Made by a program: the position numbers and the translations under genes. Below, one piece after another: positions 11,053 to 23,009 of a stretch of 56,124 nt of DNA (position 1 is the first letter of the stretch; each line of letters begins with the position of its first letter). The stretch comes from Gryganskiella cystojenkinii. Lineage: Eukaryota; Mortierellomycota; Mortierellomycetes; Mortierellales; Mortierellaceae. The stretch covers positions 1 through 56,124 of the forward strand of contig JAAAIG010000161.1 in NCBI GenBank assembly GCA_015852425.1. The letters are read 5' to 3'. Below the pieces are notes generated by a model that was given only the letters and a program-made list of their open reading frames with translations, did not search any database and had not been told where the DNA came from.

Positions 11053-14000
11053 TTAGTTGGCCAAGATCCAGGTGACGACCTCCTTGAGCAAAACCAGACC
11101 ATAAAACTCGGCAATGTTCTCAAAGACTCTCATCTTTCTCAGATAATCGTTTCGACCCATCACGGTCACAAACCGACCCGAACATTCGCACCATTCGCCC
11201 AAATGATCGGCTTTGACCCGTCGGCACTTGACACATTTGAGATCCTGCATCTGGTATTGATCCACCATTCTTTCGACAATCGCGACCATGGATTCCTCGA
11301 TCGCATCTCGATCGTATTCCTCTTTACATTCTTGACATCTCCAAGTGCCCAGGACCATCTTGCCCGTATCCTTCTTGATCTTGGGCAACAGGTGTGGGTC
11401 TCGACAGAAATCCAGGTCTTGACAGTAATTGCAATAAGAGCAAATCACTCCCCGGAGGACAAAACTCTCGCATGGGTTTACGAACAGGGACTCTGACGAA
11501 AACTCGCGGACCTCGATCAGATCCAACAGGTTCTTGCGCAACACCCGGACCTCTCTCTCGACAGACGTATCGATAGAGAACACGTGTGCGACCGATTTCA
11601 CCAGTTCCAGGACTGGGTTGGTCAATTTGAGATGTGAGCCGGGTTGACGAGGGAACGCAAACAAGAATGACGTCTGAGGATCCTTCATCGACTCTCGTTT
11701 CTTGATTAAGATTTCGGGAAAGACTTTGAGTAACCGACGAGAGATCTGCTGAGAAACCAGCTTCTTCTTGTACGCTACCAACTCTAGGGTCTTCTTGTCA
11801 GCCTTGTTGCCATTGCCGTTCACTTCGACGACGTTGTCTAGGGTACCATTCATAGCGCTGCCGTTGCCGCCACTATTACTGCTTTCGCCGTTCGCTGTGG
11901 CGGTGGATCTCGGTATTGCCAATTGCTTGGTGTGTCGGAACTTGTACACCTGATCGATAAACTCGCCAATAGTCTGCAAAAACTCGGCGTGCAGGGCCAC
12001 AGGCAAATATTGCTGAATGTTCCACTGCATATGAATGTCTCGGTTAACTTGGGTCAACATTGTCGGCTGATCTTGTTCTTGAACCTCATGCGGGTTGGGA
12101 CAGATGATACCGCCATAGTTGGCACAATCCATCCACAACAATTGTTCCCAGTAATGCACGGGGACCAAATCGATCGACATGAACAACTGTTTCGACTGAA
12201 TATGTCGAATGATCCAGCTTCCGTACGCATACGCGTTTCCGACAGAGGCCTTGGAAGTCACAATCGTTAGCTTGTTGAAATTACCGAGCACGACCCGGGA
12301 TCCCAATCGCTTGAATTCTGCGACCAGCTGCAGGAACACTTTTTTCATCAATCCATGGACCAACGCGTACATACAAGGGTCGTACAACTTGGAGCTCGGA
12401 CTTGTCAACCATCGATGGAAATGACCAATCATACTTTCGGCAAAGAAACTCCTCGACTCGGCCAGTTCGATCGCCCATCCTTTGACCATGGCCTTGATCA
12501 TGGCAAACGCCTGAGCAGAAGCAGTACCAGTGCCGAAATTGATGACACTCGAAACCTTTCCAGACTTGTAGTCATCCAAGTTATGGGACGCATCCAACGC
12601 TGCCTCGGATCCTCCTTCGAGATCGTTGATCAAACTCGACTGCAATAGCGTATTCACGGCCAGGTGGAGCATATCCATCTCCAAGCAAACAGTCTCGTAA
12701 TGACCCGGCAGGTTGATATTCGGATCCAAGAGTTCCTCGAACCCAGACAGGTTCTCGTCATCCTCACGTCCACCGAGATCAGGTTTGCTCGAGGGAGACC
12801 ACCACAGCAACATATCGTGTCGTTGCAACCGCCGGGCTAAAAGGATGTCTGTCACGAAAATAGGCGAATCTTGCTCAATGTTGCAAAGTGGGATGTCCGA
12901 GTATCTGGACAATGCTATTTGTTCCGTCACCCATCCTCCAACAGTCAAGAACTGGGCCAACATCCTGCGGGTCGCGTTCGTCTGCCAGGCCAGGGCTTGG
13001 AAGGGTTTCGTCCGCTTTGAGCTCGGCATAGAAATCAAAGGGAATTCCGACAGGATGCTCATGCTCTCGAGCATTTTTTGTTTGGTCTTTGGAGTGTGCA
13101 AAATTACGGCAGTCGCTCCTCGGCGTTCATCCTGGTACTTGCTTAGACATTTGGAAATACCCCTGTAGGCACTCTTTTCGTTGGCCGCATATTCGACTTC
13201 GAACTGGAGCTCCTCAAAGTAATCAAAGGCCTTGTTCGGTCTCCGAGTCGTGGCATCCATCCGTTCGATCTCCGCCTTGACCTCAGCATACGTCCTGGAC
13301 ATGTTGGGCATCTGACCTCTTTGACCAGGTGCATCCACGACAAACACGTAGACGCGGCTGTGGACAGAAGAGTAGAGCGCATACAAGTGTCGAGTATCCG
13401 TAGTGGCGTGGTAAAGGTACAAGTAATTCAAGGCGCGATCATCTTGCAAGTACGGCATCTTATCCTCGGATTCGGACTTGAGATCCACGAGATCGAATCC
13501 TTCATCGAGACCACGCTTAGCCTTGTTCACCACAGAGCAGACGCAACTCAGGTTGATGATGGCGCGGTACAGGAGCGGTAACTGTGTTTCGTAGACGCCC
13601 TCCACATCAGGATGACTGAAAAAGCTCGACAGGTTCTTGGATTCTTTTTGGTAAAGGTTCTCGGTCATTGAGAACTGGTAGAGATGCAAACAAGGATGGG
13701 CGCGTGGAAGCGTACGAACCAACTTTTGTTTAGGAAACAGGCGAGTTTCGTGGCTAGCATCCTCGACACGAGAGTTGACGTAGAAGATGCGAGGGACCGA
13801 GAGTCGAACCGAATGCAACGTCTTGTCGATCAGGATCCAGAGACGGAACTCGCCGGGAATTTCAGTGTCGACAATCTGAACAATTTGCCAGTACTTTGTC
13901 AAAATGTTGGTGGATTGTTGTTGAATGAATCCTGACAGCGATCCTGCGGGACCTTTGGCGCGGACTTGACCCAGAGCCTTGCGTTGAGTTCGCTCCAGTC

Positions 14001-17000
14001 TTTGACGCTTCCACTTCTTCTTTTGGTACGCCAAGAATCCATGATAATCTGTCATCATGTCCGGCATTGTTGCGGGCAGCTCGAGTTCCAGGACTTGTTC
14101 CTCCAATGACTTGTATTGATTCCGTTGGGTTTTGGACAACTTTGTCATCTTGTGGACAATGGGACGGGCTGGTCCATTCTGGTTTCCGCTTGACGAGCCG
14201 AAATCCTCCAGGTCGTTCACTCCGTCACCACCAAAGGGTCGCTTCTCTGCAGGCTTGAAGGCGTCCGTGATACGATGTTGTTTGAACTTATCATCGAGGG
14301 CCATGACACGCTTGAACAACCAGTCGGGATGTCGGACACGAGGAATCGGGTTCGAGACCTTCTGCATAGCAGCTGGAATGGTGATCAGTTTCTGGATCAC
14401 TCCTCCGAAGCGTTCCAGGTAGTAGTGCCAGTCCAAGATAGACCGGATATCAAAGTCCTGTAAACTGCTGTCTTTGAGCCATTTGCGCAGGTAAAACTTC
14501 ATGACCGCAGGTTCTGCCGAGAAGATGGCTACAGGGATCGCACGTTCCGTAACGGGACTGCCAGCCGGTTGAGCCGCGATAATAAACTTGCAGTTCAAAC
14601 CCTTGTCCTTGACCATCTGATCACCCAAGAACTCTCCTAGACGTCTGGCCGTGGTAATGGGGGTCGACTTTTGGGCACCATACTCCTCCAGTGATTTGGA
14701 CATGTTTCTGTTCTCCGAAATTAGATCAAACAGCTCGTTCTCTTCCAGATCCACGGCTTTACTGTACAAGATATCAAGCCACTGGTTCGCGACCTTGGCG
14801 ACGGCGCTGTAGCACTCTTCCAGGTTTGAGCCCTCCAAAAAGACCTTGAACAACTGAGACTGGAAGTTCTTGATCATCTTTAGCTCTCCACGACGCTTGA
14901 CCTCGAATCCTTTCAACTCAGCAATGGACCCGTCGTGGTTGAACACGGCATAACGCTTTTTGAGCAACTTGTCTTCCTCCTTGGACGATGGTAAGATCAT
15001 GGCGTGGTAGGGACCATCGACCTCAAAGAAAATACTGTTCTCCTCGATCGTCTCGTACTCATGGTCCTCAGGGTTCTTGAGGACTTGGTACTGACTGTTA
15101 GTGAACTTGGCATGCACAAGATGGTTCAACATGGTGCATGGGTACGAGATGCCAAATTTCTTGCCGCCCTTGAGTTTGAAATCAAAGTTCTCGGGGAAGG
15201 TCTGCGGAATGATACACCAAATACCGTCCGTATCCAGCTCCAAGGGTCGTCCGATTTGTTCGACCAATTGACGCGCAAGCTGAATGATCCTGGCTCCTGT
15301 CAGGCACACGATTCCGGCCATCTCCATCGAGTACCAACGGGCACCCTTTCTCATGACGTAGCCGTAGAAAGAGTTGAGAATACACTTGTGGGCCAGCTGG
15401 AGTGAATCGTACAGGACGACCATCTTTTTCGCGTTCTCGATTTCGGGCAACTCGCCAGACTTGATGGCCTTGTCGGTCTCGCCCTTCCACTTCTTATGAA
15501 GACCCTTGTATTCGTAACGACGATCACGGAAGGCCTTGACAGTGTCGACATAGAACGGGTTCTCGCGCTGACAGACCACAGCCTCTTTCTCCAGGACCTT
15601 GGTCTCGTGTGTTTTGCGGTAGACCTTTCGGGAGTACTCCGCGATACGCTTTGTGATCAGTGCCGCCTGCTCCGCCTCGGGTAGACTGTGGAACGTTCGT
15701 GGCTCATCCCAAGGCTTCTTTCCAGGGAATCGTTCCGACTCTAATTGGTTCTTGATCATGTTATATTCGCTCTTCTTGGCTGGGAAGTACTCTCCACGCC
15801 AGGACCAGGTCATGCGTCGATCACACTCCTTGCCGACCTTGTTGAAATCGCAAGACGCACAAACGGACTCTTCGATAATCGAATCTGGCTGGAGTCGGTT
15901 GGTGAGAATAATGTTGGGGTACATGGCTGCGACATCCAAATGGTAAATACTCGGCTTTTCACTGCGGTTCGGCCGATCTCTCAAATCCATCAGGGGTGCC
16001 GCGATAGCAGCCTTGATCTATAAGTTTGAGAAGAGAAAATCGTGGAGAGGGTTAGACTCGTCAAGATTCAGCAATGGGATTCACATGCGCAGTATGACGT
16101 GTTGTTGTCTTACCTCCTCATAGTTTTCTACATCCTCCAGCTTCAACCCACCTTCAACCTCGATACTGAACTTTAAGGCCGCATCCAAGTCATCAATCAA
16201 TTGCTGAGCAGTCTCGGGTACGATGGCAAAGTTGTTGGGGATATCGCTTCTGTAGACTCCTGCTTGCAAAGCCTCGACGTGTCCTCCAACGTAGGTCTCA
16301 CTCTCCAGAAGATGTCCATCGTACATCTTGTTGTAGGACTCTGTGTGCTTGTTTGGCATGATAATATTTCCACGGAAAGCCTCAACCTATTCAATCGCGC
16401 ACCAGAGACATTATAGTCAGTAACGATGCAGATTTGTCGATCGTTTGGACTTTTCAAGAGCGGACCCATCCTTACCATGAGCAAAGTCTCGCAAAGAGTT
16501 CCGGATCCCTTTCGAAGAACTTCGTCCGGGTTCATCGGAATAATGTTGCAGAGCGAAAAGATGAAGGGATGAACGTATTTCATATACAGATAGTAGGTAG
16601 CGACGGCATCGGAGACAGAGTATTGGGCTAGCGTCTGTGGCCGTTCAGAGGCGAATCGGGTCATGTCCTCTGGATCGATCTCCATAGGGTTGTATCCCAA
16701 CTTTGCCTTAGTCACAGATTTGAGACCCTGACTTCCCATGGGTAGATAGGAATCGCGTTTAACCCATCGGAAAGCGTCCATGTGAACCGCATCGTTAGAT
16801 TTGTACTCGTCCTCGTCGTCCTTTTTCACTCCAATTTCCTATTGGTTCGACAAAAAAGGATGCGGATTAAATTGTTAGGAGTCTCGATCTCTGCTTTCAA
16901 ATACCTAGGAAGAAAGAAAAAATGCCGGTGTTGCCAAAAATCCGATATTCCTACCTGGAACATGTCGATTCCATGAACTTTGGATCTCGCCTCTACGAAG

Positions 17001-18727
17001 GGCCAATCGAAAAAGTCTCCGTTATAGGTGACAAACACTGTTGGCTTGGCTTCTTGGACGTGCTGGAAGAAACGACGCAGACACTCTTCTTCGTTTGGCT
17101 CATTGAAGATGGTAAACAAGCCCTCGTACTCTGGCTTGGGGGTATATTCAAAGTCTTCAATGTCCTGAGAGACAATCTCTCTGTTTGTAATCAAAAAGCC
17201 CTAGGGGAACGAGTAGAAAAAGAGAGTAGGGTTAGTATCTGTGCGTTATCGACATGGTTATTCGCTATTTCGACTCCTTTAGTTCGCCTCTTACCTGTCC
17301 ATCGATCATATACGAGATCATCATCACACAATCGATAGTTGCGTCGGGAAACTTCAATGGGAGCTTTGTCGTCTCAATATCGAAGGCCAGTACGACTGGA
17401 TCCGCACGAGCAACTCTCTCCAACTGCCTCGTGATCTGCACATCTGTTGGTGTGACCTTGACATCGTACCAGAGACCGATTCGAATTTCTATGCGCCAAG
17501 AAAAAGAGAGGCATCAGATAAAACGTCTTCATTAATGATGATGGACAAACATATGAGATTTTTGCTGTCAAGAACCTGGCGAATCTGTACCTTTATCGAT
17601 GGCCACGCGAATGGTGTAAGGAATGTCGTATTCTCTGATATCCACGATTTGATCCAAGCCGTTGCCGCCTCCGGCCTTTGAGGCGATAGGTTCGTCATCC
17701 ATGCCCATATCCGCGGCTGCGATGACTTCTGCGTATGTATCGGCGACAGACATCTTTGACAGGTTGTGCTTTGCAGCAGGGAGAAGAACCCTTCTGACTG
17801 CTTGAAGATCGAGAACGTTCCTGAAAATCAGTTTGATGTATGTCCTTGTGTTTCCTAAGAGATGGTTGGGGGGGGGGGGGGGGGGGGGGTAGTAGCAAGG
17901 TCACAGTTAGCTCTGACGGTTTATCTAGGTTGACTGGACCAATGATGGGATAAGGCGGGTGTTCTTACCATGTCGAGATCTTCTTTTTGTACTCGGACCA
18001 TCTTTTCGACAGTATCTTCAAACTTTCTCCGGATGTATTCCTCGACCTCAGCCTCATAACCAACCTACAGACAAAGAAAGAAAAGAAGAAAAAAAGTAGG
18101 CGAGTTAGGAGAGTGGATCAAAAACGCACGCCTCTTATTTGATCAAACGAGTCTTGATTCAATTGGTATGTGTGTGGTATATAGTTATCGTTTTACCTTG
18201 GTGGCAATAAAGAAGTATGGGCTGTACTTGAGAGTGACTTTAAACATGTCTCCATCGTCCTGAATAAAGTAATAATCTACAGCTGATCTTCCTGAAGACC
18301 AATCGTCGTCTTGAACAATTGTCTATGAGGGGGGGAAAAGATGGTTGAATAAAGAAAGAGAACCAATTAGTGCCTATTCCAACAGTCGTGTTCATGTCCA
18401 TGCGCACCCATGTTCGATTCCATGACTTACAGCATGCTGATTAATAAGCCAACCGAGTTTCTCGGGCCCTTCTTGGTATTTAACAAAACCCATCTTGCGG
18501 TCAATCTCGTCCTGCATCGCAGCGTCGTCGAACCGTTGTTCCACATGAGTGCCTTCATCACCCGTGGCGACGAATGCAGCCGCCTGTTCACCGGGAGCTC
18601 TGTAGGGTTTACCCCCGCGTTTCTGGAAACCCCCTCGACCACCGCCACCGCCTCGTCCTCTGTTATTGCCACCACCGCGGTTGGATGAGGGCATGAGGCC
18701 AAAGGTTGTAGTTTTCTTGAAAGCCAT
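11053..18727 (-). CDS. POL2: DNA polymerase epsilon catalytic subunit A
   Basis: Nine exons on the minus strand: 18727-18431, 18322-18197, 18064-17969, about 17867-17591, 17488-17295, 17200-16955, 16838-16476, 16386-16114 and 16017-11053, giving about 2278 residues (yeast 2222, human 2286). Exonuclease motifs are present: Exo I FDIET (Asp302, Glu304), Exo [13 protein letters not shown] (Asp392), Exo III YSVSDAV (Tyr485, Asp489). Family B polymerase motifs follow: A DVAAMYPN (about 652), [10 protein letters not shown] (about 835), C ELDTDGIW (about 886). Cysteines at about 677, 680, 689 and 773 match the CysX iron-sulfur motif. The C-terminus has two zinc-binding Cys clusters (CSYCNYC/CQEC; CVKC/CEC) used for subunit binding. 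It is the leading-strand replicase and proofreader. The N-terminus is Gly/Arg-rich. The exon 4 acceptor is obscured by a 22-base G tract. Confidence 0.97.
17868..17889. repeat. 22-base poly-G tract (poly-C on the coding strand) at the POL2 intron 3/exon 4 boundary
   Basis: An uninterrupted run of 22 G on the plus strand lies directly before the exon 4 codons for [19 protein letters not shown] branch-site-like sequence lies just upstream on the coding strand, but no AG occurs between it and the exon. The tract is a likely place for consensus error. Confidence 0.9.
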
Positions 18728-19190
18728 GGCTCAAATTCTTTGTTTCCTCTCCCTGTTTGCGAAGTGAAATGTGTAATGCAGTGTCCAAATATAACAGAGC
18801 TTTTAGAGAAAGAGTGAGCAAGAGAGTGAGAGTGAGTGATGACAAGAAAAGAAGAAGGAGAAGAAGAGATGTTTCGTTAAAGGGCCATGGAATGAAGCTT
18901 GCCCTCGGACAATGGGAGAAATAAAGAAAGAGTGTAGGGAATGACGAGAAAGAAAGAAATGAGAGGATAGGACGCGCCTTTTTCCAGGGCACAACACTAC
19001 CTCGACAAAGGGGAAAACAACAACAACGCCACGAAAAAGGACCTTTAATTTAAAAACGCGTCCGAGTTGAGACAACACAAACAAGGGAGACAGTCACGAA
19101 CTCGATCTCTGATTTCAGCACCACCAAACCAAACCCAAGTGTGGCATAGCGACGTTGCTTTTTAATCATTTTTACAGTATGCTCGTTCGC
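18728..19190. other. Upstream region of POL2 and downstream region of the first F-box/LRR gene
   Basis: This stretch contains the presumed POL2 promoter on the minus strand. It is rich in GA on the plus strand, so the POL2 leader is CT-rich. An ACGCGT (MluI-box, MCB-like) hexamer is visible at about 19056; MCB elements drive G1/S replication genes in yeast, so it is suggestive but unproven here. Confidence 0.4.
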
Positions 19191-20354
19191 TTAATCTAAT
19201 TCTACATCACATTTTGTGATCTGCAACACCTGATGTAGCGCCTGAGTCCCGCTGTCTCTGATCAGATTGCAATCCAAAGTCAAAGTAGACAGAGTCGAGT
19301 TGGTCTTGAGTGCCTCCGAGAGCGCCTGAGCTCCGTTGTCTCCGATCGAGTTAGACCCCAAGCCCAAAGTAGCCAGAGTTGAGTTGGTCTTGAGCGCCTC
19401 GGCCAGAGCCCGAGCTCCGATGTCTCCGATCAAGTTGTTGCTTAAGCCCAAAGTAGCCAGAATCGAGTTGTTCTTGAGTGCCTCCGACAGTGCCTGTGCT
19501 CCGTCGTCTCTGATCAAGTTATATTCCAAGGTCAAAGTAGTCAGAGACGAGTTGGTCTTGAGTGCGTCTGACAGTGCCCGAGCACCATCGTCTCTTATCG
19601 AGTTAGACCCCAAGGTCAAAGAGGTCACATATGAGTTGGTCTTGAGTGTGTCTGACAGTGCCCGAGCTCCATTGGCTCCGATCGAGTTGTAGCACAATTC
19701 CAAAGTGGACAGAGTCGAGTTGGACTTGAGTGCATCTGACAGCGCCTGAGCTCCGTTGTCTCCGATGGAGGCATGCTCCAAAGTCAAAGTCGTCAGAGAT
19801 GAGTTCGACTTGAGTGCCTCCAAGAGCGCCTGAACTCCGTTGTCTCCGATCGTGTTAGACACCAAAGTCAAAGTGGTCAGAGACGAGTTGGTCTTGAGTG
19901 CGTCTGACAGTGCCTGGGCTCCGCTGTCTCCTATCTCGTTAGTCCACAATTCCAAAGTAGACAGACTCGAGTTGGACTTAAGTGCCTCCGACAGCGCCTG
20001 AGCTCCACTGTCTTCGATCCTGTTTCGTGTCAAGTCCAAAGTGGTCAGCACCGAATTGGCCATGACGCTAGAAACTATGGTGCTAGAAACTATCCTATCT
20101 GGTGTAGATGACCATAAGTCTCTAGAATCGTAGTTGCCTTCAATGGTCAGGTATTTTATAAGGTGCTTGTTTCTCTCGACAGCTTCCAAGCAGGGGCTAT
20201 CTTTCCGGAGGACGACAGAGTTGTAGAGAATCCGTGTAAATGAGACGTTCCAATCCTGACTCACACGCGCACAGGAAGCCAGGTCTTCGAAGCCAAGACT
20301 GCTGGCAACTATTGAGCGAATTTCAGGTAAATCGAGGGGATGTGTCTGGAACAT
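19191..20354 (-). CDS. F-box-like protein with ten leucine-rich repeats (RNI type), copy 1
   Basis: 387 residues from the ATG at 20354 (MFQTHPLDLPEIRS). Residues 1-60 form an F-box-like helix bundle (LPEIRSIVASSL, DLASCARVSQDWN), followed by a linker and ten 28-residue repeats with the frame LxTLxLxxNxIGDxGAQALSEALKxNS, the ribonuclease-inhibitor/NLR-type LRR. F-box/LRR proteins usually serve as substrate receptors of SCF ubiquitin ligases, binding Skp1 through the F-box. That role is inferred, and the F-box is weak. The protein is closely related to the gene at 27284-28762 and the pseudogene at 21604-23005. The frame is also open upstream of the chosen ATG (to about 20408), but no ATG occurs there and the paralogues start at the equivalent Met. 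Confidence 0.85.
   Translation of the reverse strand: MFQTHPLDLPEIRSIVASSLGFEDLASCARVSQDWNVSFTRILYNSVVLRKDSPCLEAVERNKHLIKYLTIEGNYDSRDLWSSTPDRIVSSTIVSSVMANSVLTTLDLTRNRIEDSGAQALSEALKSNSSLSTLELWTNEIGDSGAQALSDALKTNSSLTTLTLVSNTIGDNGVQALLEALKSNSSLTTLTLEHASIGDNGAQALSDALKSNSTLSTLELCYNSIGANGARALSDTLKTNSYVTSLTLGSNSIRDDGARALSDALKTNSSLTTLTLEYNLIRDDGAQALSEALKNNSILATLGLSNNLIGDIGARALAEALKTNSTLATLGLGSNSIGDNGAQALSEALKTNSTLSTLTLDCNLIRDSGTQALHQVLQITKCDVELD
19230..20060 (-). repeat. 84-bp coding tandem repeats (LRR array of copy 1)
   Basis: The ten LRRs are similar at DNA level as well as protein level. Phrases such as gagttggtcttgagtgcctc and gcctgagctccgttgtctcc recur every 84 bases. Such an array can gain or lose whole repeats in frame by unequal exchange. 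Confidence 0.8.
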
Positions 20355-21603
20355 CTGAATTGTAAAGAGGAAGGATGTGACAATCGATGGGGTTACAAGA
20401 AGGTGCAAAGCAGTGGTGAATGAGAATGAGGAAAAGGATGAGGCAGGGAAGAAGGAACAAAATGACGAGGATGTTGGTAAGATGCGAGTAAGCGAAAGCG
20501 AAGGGAATGTGTAGGATTGATGAAAAAGACAGAGCGGGGGCCTTGATTCGCGTTATTTATGTCTCATCCAGCGACCCTGCGTTGCCACCATCAGTCACGC
20601 CTCCATACCATAGTGGCAACATGTTACAAGCGAAAATGATCGAGGCATGTCTCGATTTGGTTGCACTGCCTCATTTCCCACACGAGCAATCTCAATTGAC
20701 TGACGCAGCCCGTCCCCCTTCTTCGTGTTGTAGCTTGAATATATACATTTTACTACCTTGACCTCTATTCCCCTCCTTATACATAAATACACCTCTTGTA
20801 TCGACCAGACTTGGAAATGTTATCCTGCCTTGCCATAGTCCTGCTTTACGACAGTGGGGGACAAAATTCTCGCCTAATTCGCGCTGCTTCGCTTACACAA
20901 TGAAAATTTCAAGCGAACTGGTTAAGACAAAAAGGATCTTCTGGCGCTGTTATGCAGGGATAGCTGACTAAGCGTCATATTGACATGCCTTTTCATCCTT
21001 CGATGACTCCTCCTCATTCGACTTCGAGGGCGCGTTGTCGACGCTTTGTTCACCTGCTCTTTATTTTCTTGACGGGCATTGACATAGCAGCATAATGCTG
21101 GATCCGATAATACTCTCTCTTTCCCGAACTCGCTAAAAAAAACCTTGACGACTTACTAGAGTAGATAACAAGACGAAAAACTAGTAGTTAAATGAGCTCA
21201 CACCGCTGCCTCTTTTATAGGCGCCTTCCTAATGAGGCTTGCTACCTTGGATGTAAATTAAAGGATAATGATTCCACTGACCCAAATATACAACAATTCC
21301 TTCAAGCAAAAAAATATCGTCCAGTCTGAAAAGATTTCCTATTTCTCGAGGAACATATGGTGGTCAAATTCATCCTAAATTGATTTCTAACTTTTCGAAC
21401 TTTCAATGTTTTATGAGTTCCATTGGGCGAAATGGCGATAAGCCTGTTCATAAAGAAACAGCCAAAGAGACATTGACTGGAAATTCAACTTGCGAAGGTC
21501 TCGAGAGCGATCCGCAGGACATCTGCGAACCATAAGAGGAAAGTGATTTATGATGTGAAATATTACAAATATGTCCAAGATGAAGATATATTATCTTTTA
21601 TAG
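20355..21603. other. Intergenic region inside the F-box/LRR cluster
   Basis: This is the 5' flank of copy 1 and then about 1 kb without a recognisable gene. The block around 20380-20410 (gatggggttacaagaaggtg) resembles the 5' flanks at 26560 and 28810, consistent with common descent of the LRR genes. The rest shows only short ORFs. Confidence 0.5.
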
Positions 21604-23005
21604 TTAGCCGCGAGGCTGCGGTGCCGAAAATAATGGTTCAAATTGCATCAGATAACGCTTGAGCTTCTTTGTTTCCAATCGAATTGTTCCCTTCTTCAAC
21701 TTCAACATGGTGAGAGTTGGGTTAGTCTTGAGCGCCGTGACCAGCGCCTGAGCTCCAATAATTCCAATCTTGTTTTTGTCCAGGTCCAAAGTTGTAAGAG
21801 TCCAGTTGGTCTTGAGTGCTCCAGACAGCGCTTGAGCTCCATAGCCTCTGATCAAGTTCCTCTCCAAGCATAAAAGGTCAGAGAGGAGTTTGTCTTGAGT
21901 GCCTCCGAGATCGCCAGAGCTCCGTCGTATCCGATCGAGTTGGAACCCAATATTAAAGTGGTCAGAGATGAGTTGATCTTGAGTGCATCTGACAGTGCCT
22001 GAACTCCACTGTCTCCAATCGAGTTAGACCCCAAGTCCAAAGTAGCCGGAGTTGAGTTTATCTTGAGCGTCTCGGCCAGAGCCTGAGCTCCACTAATTCT
22101 AATGTTGCTGCTGCTCAAGATCAAAGTAGTCAAAGTCGAGTTGATCTTGAGTGCCGCAGACAGCGCTTGAGCTCCGTTATCTTGGATCCAGTTCCATCTC
22201 AAGCTTAAAAATGTCAGAGATGAATTGGTCTTGAGTTCGTGAGACAGATCTTGAGCCCCGCTGGATCCAATCCCGTTGCTTTCCAAAGACAAGGTGGTGA
22301 GAGTCGATTTTTTTTGGACTTACCCTTGTCCCCAATCCTGTTTCCCCTCAAGTCCAAAGAGGTCAGAGTTGAGTTGGTCTTGAGCGCCCCGGCCAGATAA
22401 CGAGCTCCGTAGACTCCGATCTTGTTGTTACTCAAGTTCAGAGAGTGATTAGAGTCAAGTTCGTCTTGAGTGCCTCAGACAGTACCTCCGCTCCGTAATC
22501 CGAGATCGAGTTTCTCTCGAAGTCCAAGGTCGTGAGAGTTGAGTTCGTTTTAAGTGCTTCAGACAGTTCTTTGAGGACTCGTTTGGCTCCATAGAGTCCG
22601 TTGATCTTGTTGTGGCTCAAGTTCAGAGTAGTCAGGGTCGGGTGGGTCTTGAGTCCCTCAGACAATACCACAGCTCCAATGTCATAGTTGCTTTTACAGC
22701 TCAAAATGGTCACAACCAAGTTGGCCATGATATAAGAGACTCGCGCAGATATCGATGGTAGCTTCTCCTTGCCACTGATCTGTATCGTAACGTGCTGTAT
22801 GAGGTACTTGTTTTTTTTCAAAAGATTCAATGCCGGGGCCGTATTCTGATGAGACGATAGAGTTGTATAGTGACGGCGTAAAGGAGTCGTTCCAATGCTG
22901 ACTCACACGCGCACAGGACGCGGGGTTTTTGAGACTGAGGCCGTCTACAATTATTGAGCGAATCTCGTATAGATCGAGAGCATGCGTTTGGAACACCTTA
23001 TTCAT
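21604..23005 (-). pseudogene. Broken F-box/LRR gene, copy 2
   Basis: The start MNKVFQTHALDLYEIRS and the F-box-like segment (SCARVSQHWNDSF) are preserved, but the frame shifts at an A8 run near 22812-22819. Coding then resumes in other frames in at least four blocks: about 22830-22438, 22435-22300, 22292-21880 and 21867-21604. The shift near 22310 also coincides with an A8 run and with loss of most of one LRR. The remaining repeats keep the family pattern (NSIGDSGVQALSDALKIN and similar). The last block ends in a non-LRR basic tail (KLKKGTIRLETKKLKRYLMQ). With four or more independent shifts, sequencing error alone is an unlikely cause. Confidence 0.85.
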
Positions 23006-23009
23006 GGAA

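Noticed and set aside
11053..15990. Treating the 1645-codon frame as a complete gene
   Set aside because: It starts inside polymerase motif A. Eight further exons upstream carry the exonuclease domain, so it is only the last exon of POL2.
20355..20408. Upstream extension of F-box/LRR copy 1 to 20408
   Set aside because: The extension has no ATG and its residues do not match the paralogues. The ATG at 20354 aligns with their starts.
21604..23005. Reading copy 2 as a multi-exon functional gene
   Set aside because: The breaks lack GT-AG signals, fall within repeats and partly at homopolymers, and the intact paralogues have no introns there.
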